From the NCBI RefSeq assembly GCF_003987855.1, contig NZ_RXIZ01000006.1, positions 62,001-126,000 on the forward strand: a stretch of DNA of 64,000 nt, given 5' to 3'. This document shows, one piece after another, positions 8,949 through 17,409 of the stretch. A model generated the notes under the pieces. The model did not search any database, had not been told where the DNA came from, and worked only from the letters and a program-made list of their open reading frames with translations. Origin of the DNA: Hyphomicrobium sp. Lineage in GTDB: Bacteria > Pseudomonadota > Alphaproteobacteria > Rhizobiales > Hyphomicrobiaceae. The translations under genes and the position numbers were made by a program. The first letter of the stretch is position 1, and every line of letters starts with the position of its first letter.

Positions 8949-10102
8949 AGTCCATTCACATATTCGACCAGCCGCTTCCTGTCGTCGGCCGTCAAGGCCT
9001 CGAAAAGAATACGGCTGTGCTCAGCCTCGCCGCCATGCCGCTCGACGGCCTGTTCGACACTCTCCGCCGAGCCGTCATGAAGATAGCGTCGGGCATCGCG
9101 GTTGATATTGATGCCAATCAGCGGCGCGGTTCGCCATTCGGAGGATCGGACCCCCGGCTCACCCACGCCGTCGTCAAGCCCAGGACCCATATCGTGAAGG
9201 AGCAGGTCGGTGAACGCGGCAATTTCCCGGCCATCCTTCGTCTTTAGAGTTGGCGCATGGCATGCCGCGCACCCGGCGCCGGCAAATAGGTCGGAAGCTT
9301 GAGCGGGCCCTGAACGCAATGTCTTTAGGAAGCTCGCGACGACACCGATCATCGCGGACGAAAGCTCGCGGCCCTCAAAGTGAGGACTTTCTCCGTTGGG
9401 CAGGGCCAGGCACGCCGCTTCTTTCGCCGTGCAGTCGCCGTAGGGCAGGGGAAAGTCTGGACTTGAGAGGCCGATATCGAACGCAAAAGCGTGGCCTACC
9501 TGCTCGCGCAGCGAAACGTGCGATGCTTTCCAGCCGTAACGTCCTATGCCCCGGTCGGTGACATTCGCGCGTCCTCTGACGGGTCCACCAGCCCGGGCGT
9601 TGGCGACGACACGCTCGATGATGTTCACATCGGCAACGTCCTCGAAGGCCGCTTTCCCAACCAACGGCGGCGCAAGCCGAACTCCCGCGCGAACCCCCTC
9701 GCCCAGCTCGGGTCCATTGAGGTTGTATTGGAGTTTCGGGAGATAGCGCGCCGTGCCCTCAGGCTCGAGCCCGGGCACCGCATTCGTCTGCAGCTCAAGT
9801 CCATAATACGGGTCCGTCGCGCCGTCCTTCGCGCCAAAGCGCACGACGGCGCCGACGATGTCGTCAGTCCCGTCCTCCCGCTTCACCACGTGAGCCCCAG
9901 CGCCTTTTGCATGACAGCCGGCGCACGACCTCGAAACGAAAAGCGGGCCGAGCCCGTCCGTGCCGTTCGTTGACGAAGGCGCCGGGATCCATTGCCGGTC
10001 GAACAGGGCTTTGCCGAGCGCCGCGTCGAGCGGATCAGCGCCGACGCTCTTCGAGAAGATGGCGGCTAACATCACCAATACGATCGATGCCCGGGCGAGC
10101 AT
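8945..10102 (-). CDS. di-heme c-type oxidoreductase (DHOR / DUF1111, putative thiol oxidoreductase)
   Basis: Periplasmic di-heme protein of the DUF1111 family. From the start chosen (ATG 10102, GAGGT ribosome site, two bases after the oxidase stop) it has a signal peptide ending near residue 22 and two heme c sites: CAGCH at 60-64 and CAACH near 275. Both domains resemble MauG/cytochrome c peroxidase halves. An alternative upstream start at 10174 would begin inside the oxidase gene and lose the signal peptide. The 385-residue length is slightly short for the family (about 400-500). It probably moves electrons to or from the neighbouring oxidase or iron proteins; that is inference from the operon. 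Confidence 0.85.
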   Translation of the reverse strand: MLARASIVLVMLAAIFSKSVGADPLDAALGKALFDRQWIPAPSSTNGTDGLGPLFVSRSCAGCHAKGAGAHVVKREDGTDDIVGAVVRFGAKDGATDPYYGLELQTNAVPGLEPEGTARYLPKLQYNLNGPELGEGVRAGVRLAPPLVGKAAFEDVADVNIIERVVANARAGGPVRGRANVTDRGIGRYGWKASHVSLREQVGHAFAFDIGLSSPDFPLPYGDCTAKEAACLALPNGESPHFEGRELSSAMIGVVASFLKTLRSGPAQASDLFAGAGCAACHAPTLKTKDGREIAAFTDLLLHDMGPGLDDGVGEPGVRSSEWRTAPLIGININRDARRYLHDGSAESVEQAVERHGGEAEHSRILFEALTADDRKRLVEYVNGL

Positions 10103-10104
10103 TC

Positions 10105-11556
10105 TCACACGACCTCGATGTAACCCATCATGCCGGCTTCCTGGTGCTCCAGGATGTGGCAATGAAACATCCACTTGCCGGGTTCTCCGGCCACTAGTCC
10201 GACTTGAATGCGCTCATTTGGAATGAGGAGAATGGTGTCGCAGCGAAAACGTGGCAGATCGCGCTTGCTCGAATTCAAAACCTCGAACGTGTGTCCGTGA
10301 ATATGAATGGGATGCGCGCGCGGTGTCGTGTTGTTGAGTTCGAAGATATAGCTTTGACCGGCTTTTAGCACCGCAAGAGGCGGCCCGAGATCCCGATGAT
10401 CGCGTCCCGGCCAAGCCTGCTTGTTGATGGCCCAGAAGGTACGCTTGGCAAGACACAGCGGGCCGATCTCAATACCAGGTCCGGCGCCGATTGCTGCCAC
10501 TGCCGCGCCGGTCGGCGTCGCGGAAAACTCGAACGGAATGAGCTGCGCGTTCGCTTCGTCAAGCTTCGCGAATGGCATGACCTTGAGCGGCGTCGGTACG
10601 AATGCATCCGTGCGCTTGGGCGGGCCTTCCGATTTGAATTCAGCGAGCACGAACGGCTCCGCCGAAAAGTAATCGTAGAGCTTGATCGAACCTCCCGGTG
10701 CTGCCGTCCGCAGCAGGATGTCCACGCGCATCGCCGTTCCAAGCCGCCAGGATTCGAGCGGCATCGGCGGCACGCCGTTTCCGTCGAGCGCGATGATGGC
10801 GGCCTGCGCGTCTTCGAACCCGATTTCCGAAATGCGCATGGGATCGAGGTTGTAGAAGCGAATGCGAACGTTCGCCGCCGACGGGACGGATATGACAGGC
10901 GACGTCGCGCCATTGACCGAGCGGACGGTTCCGGCTGTTCCGCTCTTGGCAGCGCCTTCGTCGGTGGAAAACGGAAGGAATTTGCCGTCGGGGCCGATGC
11001 GCCAGTCCTTCATCATCAGAACGATTTCGCCGTCGGCAGGAGTGATCTCGTCACCCTCGACGATGAGCGTTCCCATCAGCCCGCGGCCAAAGTGTTCGAC
11101 CGAATTGCAGTGCGTGTGAAAAAAGAACGAGCCGGTGTCCGGCGGCACGAATGAGTAGCGCCCCTCACCGCCAGGCGGGATAGGCTGCTGAGTCATGTAC
11201 GGCACGCCATCCTGAGTATTGGGAATTCGCAGCCCGTGCCAATGAATGGAGGCGACTTCGCCCTCGCGCGGCAGGTTGTTCCGAAAAACGGTATCCAGAC
11301 GTTCGCCGAGCTTCACGCGCACGATCGGAAACGTCGTCGCGAGCTCGAACGTCCATAGCGGCAGCGTCCGGCCGTTGAAGCACGGCAACGATGTTGGTCT
11401 CTCGGCAAGATCGAATGCGATCGACTTTACGCCGTGAGCAATGGGCTCGGCGATCACCTCGCGGGCTGCAACGGGCCGGCCGACGGACAGAAAGCCCGCG
11501 CCCGCGCTTCCCGCGAACGCCGCGGCCCCGAACATGAGGTCGCGGCGTGTTACCAT
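10105..11556 (-). CDS. Tat-exported multicopper oxidase
   Basis: Three-domain laccase/CueO-like oxidase. The leader TRRDLMFGAAAF is a twin-arginine signal, so it is exported folded. All copper sites are complete: HWHG 105-108, HTHC 147-150, HPIHIHGH 415-422, and HCHILEHQEAGMM 465-477, which gives type-1 ligands C466, H471 and M476 (high-potential, Met-axial). There is no Met-rich insert as in CueO. Oxidation of Fe(II) or Cu(I) is plausible. Start: ATG 11556 puts the Tat motif at residues 3-8; a TTG at 11604, next to the imelysin stop, would add 16 residues. It sits between the imelysin and DHOR genes in one operon. Confidence 0.93.
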   Translation of the reverse strand: MVTRRDLMFGAAAFAGSAGAGFLSVGRPVAAREVIAEPIAHGVKSIAFDLAERPTSLPCFNGRTLPLWTFELATTFPIVRVKLGERLDTVFRNNLPREGEVASIHWHGLRIPNTQDGVPYMTQQPIPPGGEGRYSFVPPDTGSFFFHTHCNSVEHFGRGLMGTLIVEGDEITPADGEIVLMMKDWRIGPDGKFLPFSTDEGAAKSGTAGTVRSVNGATSPVISVPSAANVRIRFYNLDPMRISEIGFEDAQAAIIALDGNGVPPMPLESWRLGTAMRVDILLRTAAPGGSIKLYDYFSAEPFVLAEFKSEGPPKRTDAFVPTPLKVMPFAKLDEANAQLIPFEFSATPTGAAVAAIGAGPGIEIGPLCLAKRTFWAINKQAWPGRDHRDLGPPLAVLKAGQSYIFELNNTTPRAHPIHIHGHTFEVLNSSKRDLPRFRCDTILLIPNERIQVGLVAGEPGKWMFHCHILEHQEAGMMGYIEVV

Positions 11557-11604
11557 CGAGATAGCTCGTCGGCACGAAGCGATATCGTCAGAGACGAGCC
11601 GCAA

Positions 11605-12903
11605 TTACTTCTTGGTCGCGACCTTATCGGGATCATCGAGACTGTCGGAGCCTTCAATCTTGACCTTGAGGTTCAAAGCGGCGACGACCGCTTCAATCGC
11701 CCGCGCCTGTGCCACAAGGGCGTCGACCGCATCAAGCACCAACTTGTTGCCTGCCTCGTTTCCGGCCGCCAGCATCTGGTCGTAAGCCATTTCGCCTGAA
11801 TCGGCCTTGGCTTTGATCGCCTTGACCTTCTCGAGCGTATTGGCCATCGCGTCGTCGACACGCTTGGCGGCATCTGGCGCCTTCTCGCGTGCGAGTGCGG
11901 CGATGCTGGGGCCGCTGACCGCCGTGGGGCCGTCGTATTTGCCGTTCCAGATCTCCATCATGCCGACCTGGTCGTAATAATGGCTGTTGTGCGTGTTGTC
12001 CGAGAAGCAATCGTGCTCTTCTTCAGGATCGTGCAGAAGCACACCAAGCTTCATGCGCTCGCCGGCAAGTTCGCCGTATGACAGCGAGCCGAGGCCCGTC
12101 AGAATGGTCGAGAGCTGGGCGCTGTCATCGCCGGCAGCCAGCGCCTTGCGAGCCTTGCCGTCCGGCTTCCAATCACCGGCCATCTCTTCGAGATCATCGA
12201 CCAAAAGACCCGACGCAGCCTTCAGGTAGTCGCGCCGACGATCGCAGTTTTCGTGCGTGCAATTTTTCAGATCGTAGTCGCTGGCCGGACGCTCGCCCGC
12301 ACCGGGTCCCGTTCCGTGCAGATCTTGCCCCCACAGCAGGAACTCGATCGCGTGATATCCCGTGCCGACGTTCGCTTCGACGTCGAGCGCGCTGTTGAGC
12401 TTGGCGATGACCTTCTTGTCGATCTTGCTTGCGTCGAGCATCTTCGGCCCGAGGCGGATCTTCTTGTGCGCAATGATATTCGCGGTGTAGAGGGGATTTT
12501 CTTCCTTCGAGTCGCCGTAGCTCGCCTTATCGACGTAATCGATCAAGCCTTCGTCGAGCGGCCAGGAGTTCACCTCTCCCTCCCAATCATCGACGACCTT
12601 ATTACCGAAACGGAAGCCTTCGGTCTGCATGTAGGGAACACGCGAAGCTTTCCAGGCGTCGCGGGCCGCCGCGAGCGTCTCCGTGCTTGGTGCCGCAAGG
12701 AAGGCATCAATCGACTTGTCGAGGTCCTTGGCCTTGGCGAGGGCGTCGGAGTACATCGCCTCCGCCATGTCGCCGTAATTCTTCATGATGTCCTTGGTCG
12801 CCGGCGGAGCCGCCATCACTGGATTGGCCGCGGCGCTCGTCGCCAGCGCCGCCAAAAACACGAGTTGAACAGCGCGCCGGCGCGCGGGTGAAAGTTTCGA
12901 CAT
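11605..12903 (-). CDS. imelysin-family iron-regulated protein (IrpA-like)
   Basis: Exported protein of the imelysin family (M75), first gene of the operon. Signal peptide 1-31 (ending NPVMAA), then 400 residues of two-fold helical repeat. The family GxHxxE motif is intact as GYHAIE near 181-186, followed by FLLWGQD; the C-terminal half carries YGELAGERMKLG and HDCFSDNTH. Relatives (IrpA, Algp7, EfeO C-domain) bind iron or substrates and are induced by iron shortage. A strong GGAGAGG ribosome site lies six bases before the ATG. A promoter-like sequence overlapped by a dyad stands 80-110 bases upstream, and an Rrf2 regulator is transcribed away from it. Confidence 0.9.
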   Translation of the reverse strand: MSKLSPARRRAVQLVFLAALATSAAANPVMAAPPATKDIMKNYGDMAEAMYSDALAKAKDLDKSIDAFLAAPSTETLAAARDAWKASRVPYMQTEGFRFGNKVVDDWEGEVNSWPLDEGLIDYVDKASYGDSKEENPLYTANIIAHKKIRLGPKMLDASKIDKKVIAKLNSALDVEANVGTGYHAIEFLLWGQDLHGTGPGAGERPASDYDLKNCTHENCDRRRDYLKAASGLLVDDLEEMAGDWKPDGKARKALAAGDDSAQLSTILTGLGSLSYGELAGERMKLGVLLHDPEEEHDCFSDNTHNSHYYDQVGMMEIWNGKYDGPTAVSGPSIAALAREKAPDAAKRVDDAMANTLEKVKAIKAKADSGEMAYDQMLAAGNEAGNKLVLDAVDALVAQARAIEAVVAALNLKVKIEGSDSLDDPDKVATKK

Positions 12904-12973
12904 TCTGCCTCTCCGTGACGATGACCATTAGGCATCCGCAAGAGCCTCGAGCGGACTGCCGACCCCGAATATT

Positions 12974-13013
12974 TACCGGGAAGGTATAGAATGCGCGGCA
13001 CTCTGACTGTCAA
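12974..13013 (-). promoter_or_regulatory. candidate promoter and overlapping dyad of the imelysin operon
   Basis: Reading leftward, TTGACA (13013-13008) is a perfect -35 box and TATACC (12988-12983) a partial -10 at 19-base spacing. The -10 overlaps an inverted repeat TACC-GGGAA-GGTA (12974-12986), well placed for a repressor. The dyad does not clearly match Fur, Irr or RirA consensus sites. The divergent Rrf2 protein is the obvious candidate binder. Confidence 0.45.
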
Positions 13014-13120
13014 GTGAACTCCGGGCCACTCCCGCCCCTTGCCACCCGGTCAAGATTTGTGAAACAAGCAGGGACTAGGTTTTTTTCCGTCGCGGGCGCG
13101 CGACCCGGGTAATTCACAGC

Positions 13121-13615
13121 ATGCGCTTGACGAAGCAGACTGGCCACGCGATCCGCATTCTGATCGAGTGCGCTCTTGCCAAAGATCAGCTCGTTAAGGT
13201 CGCGGATGTTTCAGACCGGCTTGGCGTTACCAAGCAGAATGTCTTCAAGATAGTTCATATCCTGTCCCACGCTGGCTTTCTGTCGGCGGTCAGAGGTCCG
13301 AACGGCGGCGTCCGCCTTGCCAAACCTGCCACCACGATCAAAATTGGCGACGTGGTGCGGGCCATCGAGGTCACTCGGGTCACGGTCGAGGGCGGCGGCA
13401 GTAGTGGCCGGACATCCGCAAGCCCGGGCAACATCAATGCTATGTTCGACGACGCCCTGATGGCATTCATCTCCGTTCTGGATCAACACACCCTAGCGGA
13501 ACTTGCGGTGAAATCGCCGATGGGCATTACCGAGACGGAACCCAACGGAGAAAGCGACCACGGTGGCAAAGTCCGCAGCAAAAAGCCGGTGGCTCGGGGC
13601 TCGCGGCGAGGCTGA
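13121..13615 (+). CDS. Rrf2-family transcriptional regulator lacking Fe-S ligand cysteines
   Basis: Winged-helix regulator of the Rrf2 family (NsrR/RirA/IscR relatives). The N-terminal half is typical: MRLTKQTGHAIRILIEC, then VADVSDRLGVTKQNVFKIVHIL and GGVRLAKP for the wing. Regulators of this type normally hold a [2Fe-2S] or [4Fe-4S] cluster through three cysteines near residues 90-110. Here that region (EGGGSSGRTSASPGNINAM) has none, and the whole protein has a single Cys, C17, in the first helix. It is divergent from the imelysin operon and 16 bases upstream of phoR. Regulation of the imelysin operon is inferred from position only. Confidence 0.85.
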   Translation: MRLTKQTGHAIRILIECALAKDQLVKVADVSDRLGVTKQNVFKIVHILSHAGFLSAVRGPNGGVRLAKPATTIKIGDVVRAIEVTRVTVEGGGSSGRTSASPGNINAMFDDALMAFISVLDQHTLAELAVKSPMGITETEPNGESDHGGKVRSKKPVARGSRRG

Positions 13616-13631
13616 GGCTGGCGGCTAGCTT

Positions 13632-14930
13632 ATGTCTTTGATCGGGATTACTGCATCGCCGATGATCCCTGCGAAGACCCGGCTCATCTTGGCCGCACTT
13701 TGCGCCACCGTATTTCTCGTGCTCGCTTCCATATCAGTGTGGGCGATCGGGCCACTCCGCGACGGAATTTTCTTCGCTTGTGGATTGTTTGCGGCTGCCG
13801 CAATTCTATTGGCATGGCCACGCGCTACGCTTGATCAGAAAGCGAGTGACATGACTGGCATCGGCTCAAGCTCTGACAAGAACCTGACCTGGATCGACCT
13901 CGCTGCTGCGATGCCCGATCCGGCGATCGTTCTCGACGAATCCTCCGTCGTGTTGAATTACAACGCGGCGGCCAACAGCCTCTTCGATCGGCTGCGTCCC
14001 GGCGTGCCGCTCGAGCACGTCAATCGCGATCCCGAACTCATCACCGCGGTATCAGAGGCACTGCAGAACGGCGAGAAAGGCACCGCGCGCCTTGTGCCTC
14101 GCGGCGTCGCCGGCCAGCGTCTTATCGCCACTGTCGCGCCTCTCGGCGCCGCCACACATCGCGCGCCCATCGCCGCTTTGATCACGATCCACGATGAATC
14201 CGAGCAGCATCGTCTGCTTGAAATGCGCACCGACTTCATCGCCAACGCCAGCCATGAACTGCGAACGCCGCTCGCATCCGTTCGCGGATTCATTGAAACA
14301 CTGCAGGGTCCAGCGCGAAACGACGAGAAGGCGCGCGAGCGATTTCTCGCCATCATGGCCGATCAGGCGGAGCGTATGACACGCCTCATCGATGATTTGT
14401 TGTTGCTCAGCCGTGTTGAAGAGAAAGCCAACCTGAAGCCGACAGGCCGGGTGGACCTCAATGATCTCATGGAGGACGTGACGCGGTCGCTCTCGGTTTT
14501 TGCCGAAGGACGCAACATTACAATCGACGTTGAAGCACCAGACGATTCACAGATTGTCGCCATGGGTGACCGCGACGAGATCTTCCAGGTTTTTCACAAC
14601 CTGGTCGAGAATGCCGTGAAATACGGTCGCGATGGCGGTGAGGTCAAAATCTCGATCTCGAAGAAAATCGGGCCGCGCGACGACAAATTTCCCGCGCGTG
14701 CTTTTGTGTCTATTTCCGATAACGGTCCGGGCATCGCGCCCGAGCATTTGCCCCGTCTTACGGAACGTTTTTACCGCGTCAGCACCGAGCACAGCCGCCG
14801 GATCGGCGGCACGGGATTGGGACTGGCCATCGTCAAACACGTACTCAGCCGACACGAAGGTGAGTTGACCGTCCAATCTGTCGTCGGAAAGGGCACAAAC
14901 TTTAAAGTCGTTTTGCCTGCATACAGATAA
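13632..14930 (+). CDS. phoR: phosphate regulon sensor histidine kinase PhoR
   Basis: Membrane sensor kinase that phosphorylates PhoB when phosphate is scarce. Two N-terminal membrane helices (about 16-37 and 42-61), a PAS domain near 85-190 (PDPAIVLDESSVVLNYNAAA in part), the HisKA box FIANASHELRTPL with the phosphoryl His near 208, and the ATPase domain with N-box LVENAVKYG, G1 DNGPGIAPEHL and G2 GTGLGLAIVKH. The 432-residue length fits PhoR. It follows the Rrf2 gene closely and precedes the pst operon, the usual alphaproteobacterial order. The ribosome site is weak; an in-frame ATG at 13662 is an alternative start. Confidence 0.93.
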   Translation: MSLIGITASPMIPAKTRLILAALCATVFLVLASISVWAIGPLRDGIFFACGLFAAAAILLAWPRATLDQKASDMTGIGSSSDKNLTWIDLAAAMPDPAIVLDESSVVLNYNAAANSLFDRLRPGVPLEHVNRDPELITAVSEALQNGEKGTARLVPRGVAGQRLIATVAPLGAATHRAPIAALITIHDESEQHRLLEMRTDFIANASHELRTPLASVRGFIETLQGPARNDEKARERFLAIMADQAERMTRLIDDLLLLSRVEEKANLKPTGRVDLNDLMEDVTRSLSVFAEGRNITIDVEAPDDSQIVAMGDRDEIFQVFHNLVENAVKYGRDGGEVKISISKKIGPRDDKFPARAFVSISDNGPGIAPEHLPRLTERFYRVSTEHSRRIGGTGLGLAIVKHVLSRHEGELTVQSVVGKGTNFKVVLPAYR

Positions 14931-15001
14931 AGACAATAAAATCAGATAGTTGAACTGTCACATTTCCATTGCGTGGACCCGCTAGAACGGACACGTGAAT
15001 G

Positions 15002-15019
15002 ATGACAGTGCGATGACTG
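15002..15019 (-). promoter_or_regulatory. Pho box (PhoB binding site) upstream of pstS
   Basis: On the minus strand this reads CAGTCAT-CGCA-CTGTCAT, 13 of 14 informative positions matching the PhoB direct-repeat consensus CTGTCAT-N4-CTGTCAT. It lies 265 bases before pstS and points opposite to the operon. A forward half-site CTGTCAC lies about 45 bases further upstream. Confidence 0.65.
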
Positions 15020-15137
15020 CCAACCGCTTGGCTTGGCCTAAGCCAGATCACCTAAGTCGTTTGCCGAAAATGCGCCGGTGGGGAGCGCGGATTACCCGCG
15101 AATGTTCTCAAAAAGAGCATCGCACGAGATCGATACA

Positions 15138-15178
15138 TTAACGCTGGAATTAAATTCCAAACGGAATCAATGCGTTAA
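15138..15178. repeat. nested inverted repeats in the pstS upstream region
   Basis: An outer pair TTAACGC (15138-15144) / GCGTTAA (15172-15178) encloses a perfect 13-base palindrome GGAATTAAATTCC (15146-15158). The arrangement could be a protein-binding site or a cruciform/RNA structure. It does not match the CtrA spacing (TTAA-N8-TTAA rather than N7). Confidence 0.5.
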
Positions 15179-15217
15179 CGTTTCACAAAGGCGTGAACTA
15201 ACTGGACTAGAGAGTTG

Positions 15218-15237
15218 CTGCCGGGTTCGCCCGGCAG
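15218..15237 (+). other. UUCG-loop hairpin in the pstS mRNA leader
   Basis: CTGCCGGG-TTCG-CCCGGCAG is a perfect eight-base-pair stem with a very stable UUCG tetraloop, 46 bases before the pstS start codon. There is no T-run, so it is not a terminator. A 5' stabilising element or translation modulator is likely. Confidence 0.6.
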
Positions 15238-15283
15238 ATGGAGTGGCGAGGCCTCAAGCCCCCGTTCAACAAGGAGACCACGA

Positions 15284-16324
15284 GTGAAACAGTCTATTCT
15301 GGCGCTTTTAGCGGCGTTTGCGGCGACAGCCGCTGCGACCGCTCCCGTCAAAGCCGACATTTCCGGCGCGGGTGCCACGTTCCCGTATCCGATCTATGCA
15401 AAGTGGGCTGACACCTACAAGAAAGAGACCGGCGTTGGTCTGAACTACCAGTCCATCGGTTCCGGCGGCGGCATCAAGCAGATCGAAGCCAACACGGTCA
15501 CCTTCGGCGCGACCGACAAGCCGCTGAAGGGCGACGAGCTCGACAAGAACGGCCTGGTCCAGTTCCCGACCGTCATCGGCGGCATCGTTCCCGTCGTCAA
15601 CATCGATGGCATCTCGGCAGGACAACTCGTCCTCGACGGCCCGACGATCGCCAAGATCTACCTCGGCGACATCAAGACCTGGGACGACCCGGCAATCAAG
15701 AAGCTGAACCCGGATGCGAAGCTTCCTTCCGATGCCATCGCGGTCGTTTTCCGCTCGGACGGGTCGGGCACGACGTTCAACTGGACGAACTACCTCTCGG
15801 CCGTCAGCCCTGACTTCAAGTCGAAGATCGGTGCAAACGCCTCGGTTCAGTTCCCGACGGGCATCGGCGCGAAGGGCAACGAAGGCGTTGCCAACAACGT
15901 GAAGCAGACGAAGGGTTCGATTGGCTACGTCGAATACGCCTACGCCAAGCAGAACAAGCTCTCGCACACGAAGCTCGTCAACAAGGCTGGCAAAGCGGTT
16001 GAGCCCTCGATCGAATCCTTCCAGGCAGCAGCTTCTGGCGCCGACTGGAATTCCGCTCCGGGCCTTGGCGTGATCCTGGCCGACCAGCCCGGCGACACCA
16101 CCTGGCCGCTGACCAGCGCAACGTTCATCCTGATCCACAAGAAGCCGAAGGATGTCGCCGCTGTGAAGGACGCACTGAAGTTCTTCGATTGGGCCTACGC
16201 CAAGGGTGGCAAAGCCGCTGAAGAACTCGACTACGTTCCCCTTCCCGACAGCGTCGTCGCTCTCGTTAAGAAGAGCTGGGGCGAAGTCGTCGGCGAAGAC
16301 AACAAGCCGGTCTTCTCCAACTAA
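15284..16324 (+). CDS. pstS: phosphate ABC transporter substrate-binding protein PstS
   Basis: Periplasmic phosphate-binding protein. Signal peptide 1-24 (cleavage after PVKA), then the PstS opening [17 protein letters not shown], the phosphate-contact segments GSGGGIKQI and [12 protein letters not shown], and the close [11 protein letters not shown]. 346 residues, normal. The GTG at 15284 is chosen because AAGGAG sits eight bases before it and it begins exactly at the signal peptide; the longer frame from 15215 would run through the leader hairpin. First gene of pstSCAB-phoU-phoB, preceded by a Pho box and followed by a stable hairpin that should raise its mRNA above that of the downstream genes. 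Confidence 0.97.
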   Translation: MKQSILALLAAFAATAAATAPVKADISGAGATFPYPIYAKWADTYKKETGVGLNYQSIGSGGGIKQIEANTVTFGATDKPLKGDELDKNGLVQFPTVIGGIVPVVNIDGISAGQLVLDGPTIAKIYLGDIKTWDDPAIKKLNPDAKLPSDAIAVVFRSDGSGTTFNWTNYLSAVSPDFKSKIGANASVQFPTGIGAKGNEGVANNVKQTKGSIGYVEYAYAKQNKLSHTKLVNKAGKAVEPSIESFQAAASGADWNSAPGLGVILADQPGDTTWPLTSATFILIHKKPKDVAAVKDALKFFDWAYAKGGKAAEELDYVPLPDSVVALVKKSWGEVVGEDNKPVFSN

Positions 16325-16340
16325 GTCTTTGCAAGATCGG

Positions 16341-16365
16341 GAGGCGTCCGCAGTGCGGGCGCCTC
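16341..16365 (+). terminator. pstS-pstC intercistronic hairpin (partial terminator / mRNA stabiliser)
   Basis: GAGGCGTCCGC-AGT-GCGGGCGCCTC forms an 11-pair stem (one G-T pair) 16 bases after the pstS stop, followed by a T-rich but interrupted tail. Such hairpins after binding-protein genes of ABC operons usually protect the upstream message and reduce read-through. Confidence 0.65.
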
Positions 16366-16423
16366 TTGGTCTCTTTATTCTATTGATGCCTTTTCATCGG
16401 TGGGGAGCGGAAACTTGACCTTC

Positions 16424-17407
16424 ATGACAGACGCCAATTCTCAAGCGATGGCCGCGGCGGCGGCCAGACGCAAAGTTCTCGAAGGTCTCAAGACGACAGA
16501 CAATTTCTTCCGCCTGCTGACACACTCGTCCGCCTATCTTGTCCTTATTCTCCTCGGCGCGATCTTCGTGTCGCTCGTGATGGGTGGTTCGCTCGCGTTC
16601 CAGACTTTCGGCTTGAACTTCCTGACGACCGAAGTTTGGAATCCCGTCACCGAACAGTTCGGCGCTCTCGCCCCGATTTACGGAACGATCGTGACATCCG
16701 CGATTGCCATGATCGTTGCTGTGCCCATCTCGATCGGGATTGCGGTGTTCCTCACCGAACTCTGCCCGATGCCGCTTCGCCGGCCCATCGGCATCGCCAT
16801 CGAACTGCTCGCCGGCGTTCCGAGCATCATCTATGGCATTTGGGGCCTGTTCTTCTTCGCACCCATGCTCCAGCAATATGTGCAGCCCGAGCTGATCGCA
16901 TTCTTCAAGCCGATCCCGGTGCTCAACGGACTTTTCGCCGGTCCTCCCTACGGCATCGGCATCCTGACATCGGCCCTCATTCTTGCGATGATGGTGCTGC
17001 CCTTCATCACGGCCGTCTGTCGCGACGTCTTTGAGACGGTACCACCGGTCCTCAAGGAGGCCGCTTACGGCATGGGATGGACGACCCGCGAAGTGGTCGG
17101 CAACGTCGTCATTCCCTATACGCGCGTCGGCATCATCGGCGGTGTCATGTTGGGCCTTGGCCGCGCTCTCGGTGAAACGATGGCCGTGACATTCGTGATC
17201 GGCAACGCTCACCGTATTTCGGAATCGATCCTGGCGCCCGGAACGACGATCTCCGCCACCATCGCCAACGAATTTACCGAAGCTGTCGGCGACATCTATA
17301 CATCGTCGCTGATCGCACTCGGCCTCATCCTCTTCTTCATCACGTTCGTCGTCCTTGCTCTCGCGCGCTTCATGCTGATGCGCATTGAGAAGAAGGCAGG
17401 AGTATAA
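16424..17407 (+). CDS. pstC: phosphate ABC transporter permease PstC
   Basis: Inner-membrane permease subunit of the high-affinity phosphate transporter. The product (327 residues from ATG 16424) has six predicted membrane segments and the permease EAA-type loop [21 protein letters not shown] at about 215-235, plus [16 protein letters not shown], typical of PstC. The start is uncertain: GTG 16400 and TTG 16415 are in frame, and the GGGAG at 16403 is spaced better for the TTG. It is separated from pstS by the hairpin and from pstA by only two bases. Confidence 0.95.
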   Translation: MTDANSQAMAAAAARRKVLEGLKTTDNFFRLLTHSSAYLVLILLGAIFVSLVMGGSLAFQTFGLNFLTTEVWNPVTEQFGALAPIYGTIVTSAIAMIVAVPISIGIAVFLTELCPMPLRRPIGIAIELLAGVPSIIYGIWGLFFFAPMLQQYVQPELIAFFKPIPVLNGLFAGPPYGIGILTSALILAMMVLPFITAVCRDVFETVPPVLKEAAYGMGWTTREVVGNVVIPYTRVGIIGGVMLGLGRALGETMAVTFVIGNAHRISESILAPGTTISATIANEFTEAVGDIYTSSLIALGLILFFITFVVLALARFMLMRIEKKAGV

Positions 17408-17409
17408 CG

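Larger units (their letters stand above)
14931..15283. other. phoR-pstS intergenic control region
   Basis: 353 bases with no credible gene. It holds a Pho half-site CTGTCAC (14955-14961), an 18-base Pho box on the complementary strand (15002-15019), nested inverted repeats (15138-15178) and a leader hairpin (15218-15237), each listed separately. The pstS ribosome site AAGGAG is at 15271-15276. Confidence 0.7.

Noticed and set aside
15138..15153. CtrA box in the pstS upstream region
   Set aside because: TTAA pairs are spaced by eight bases, not seven.
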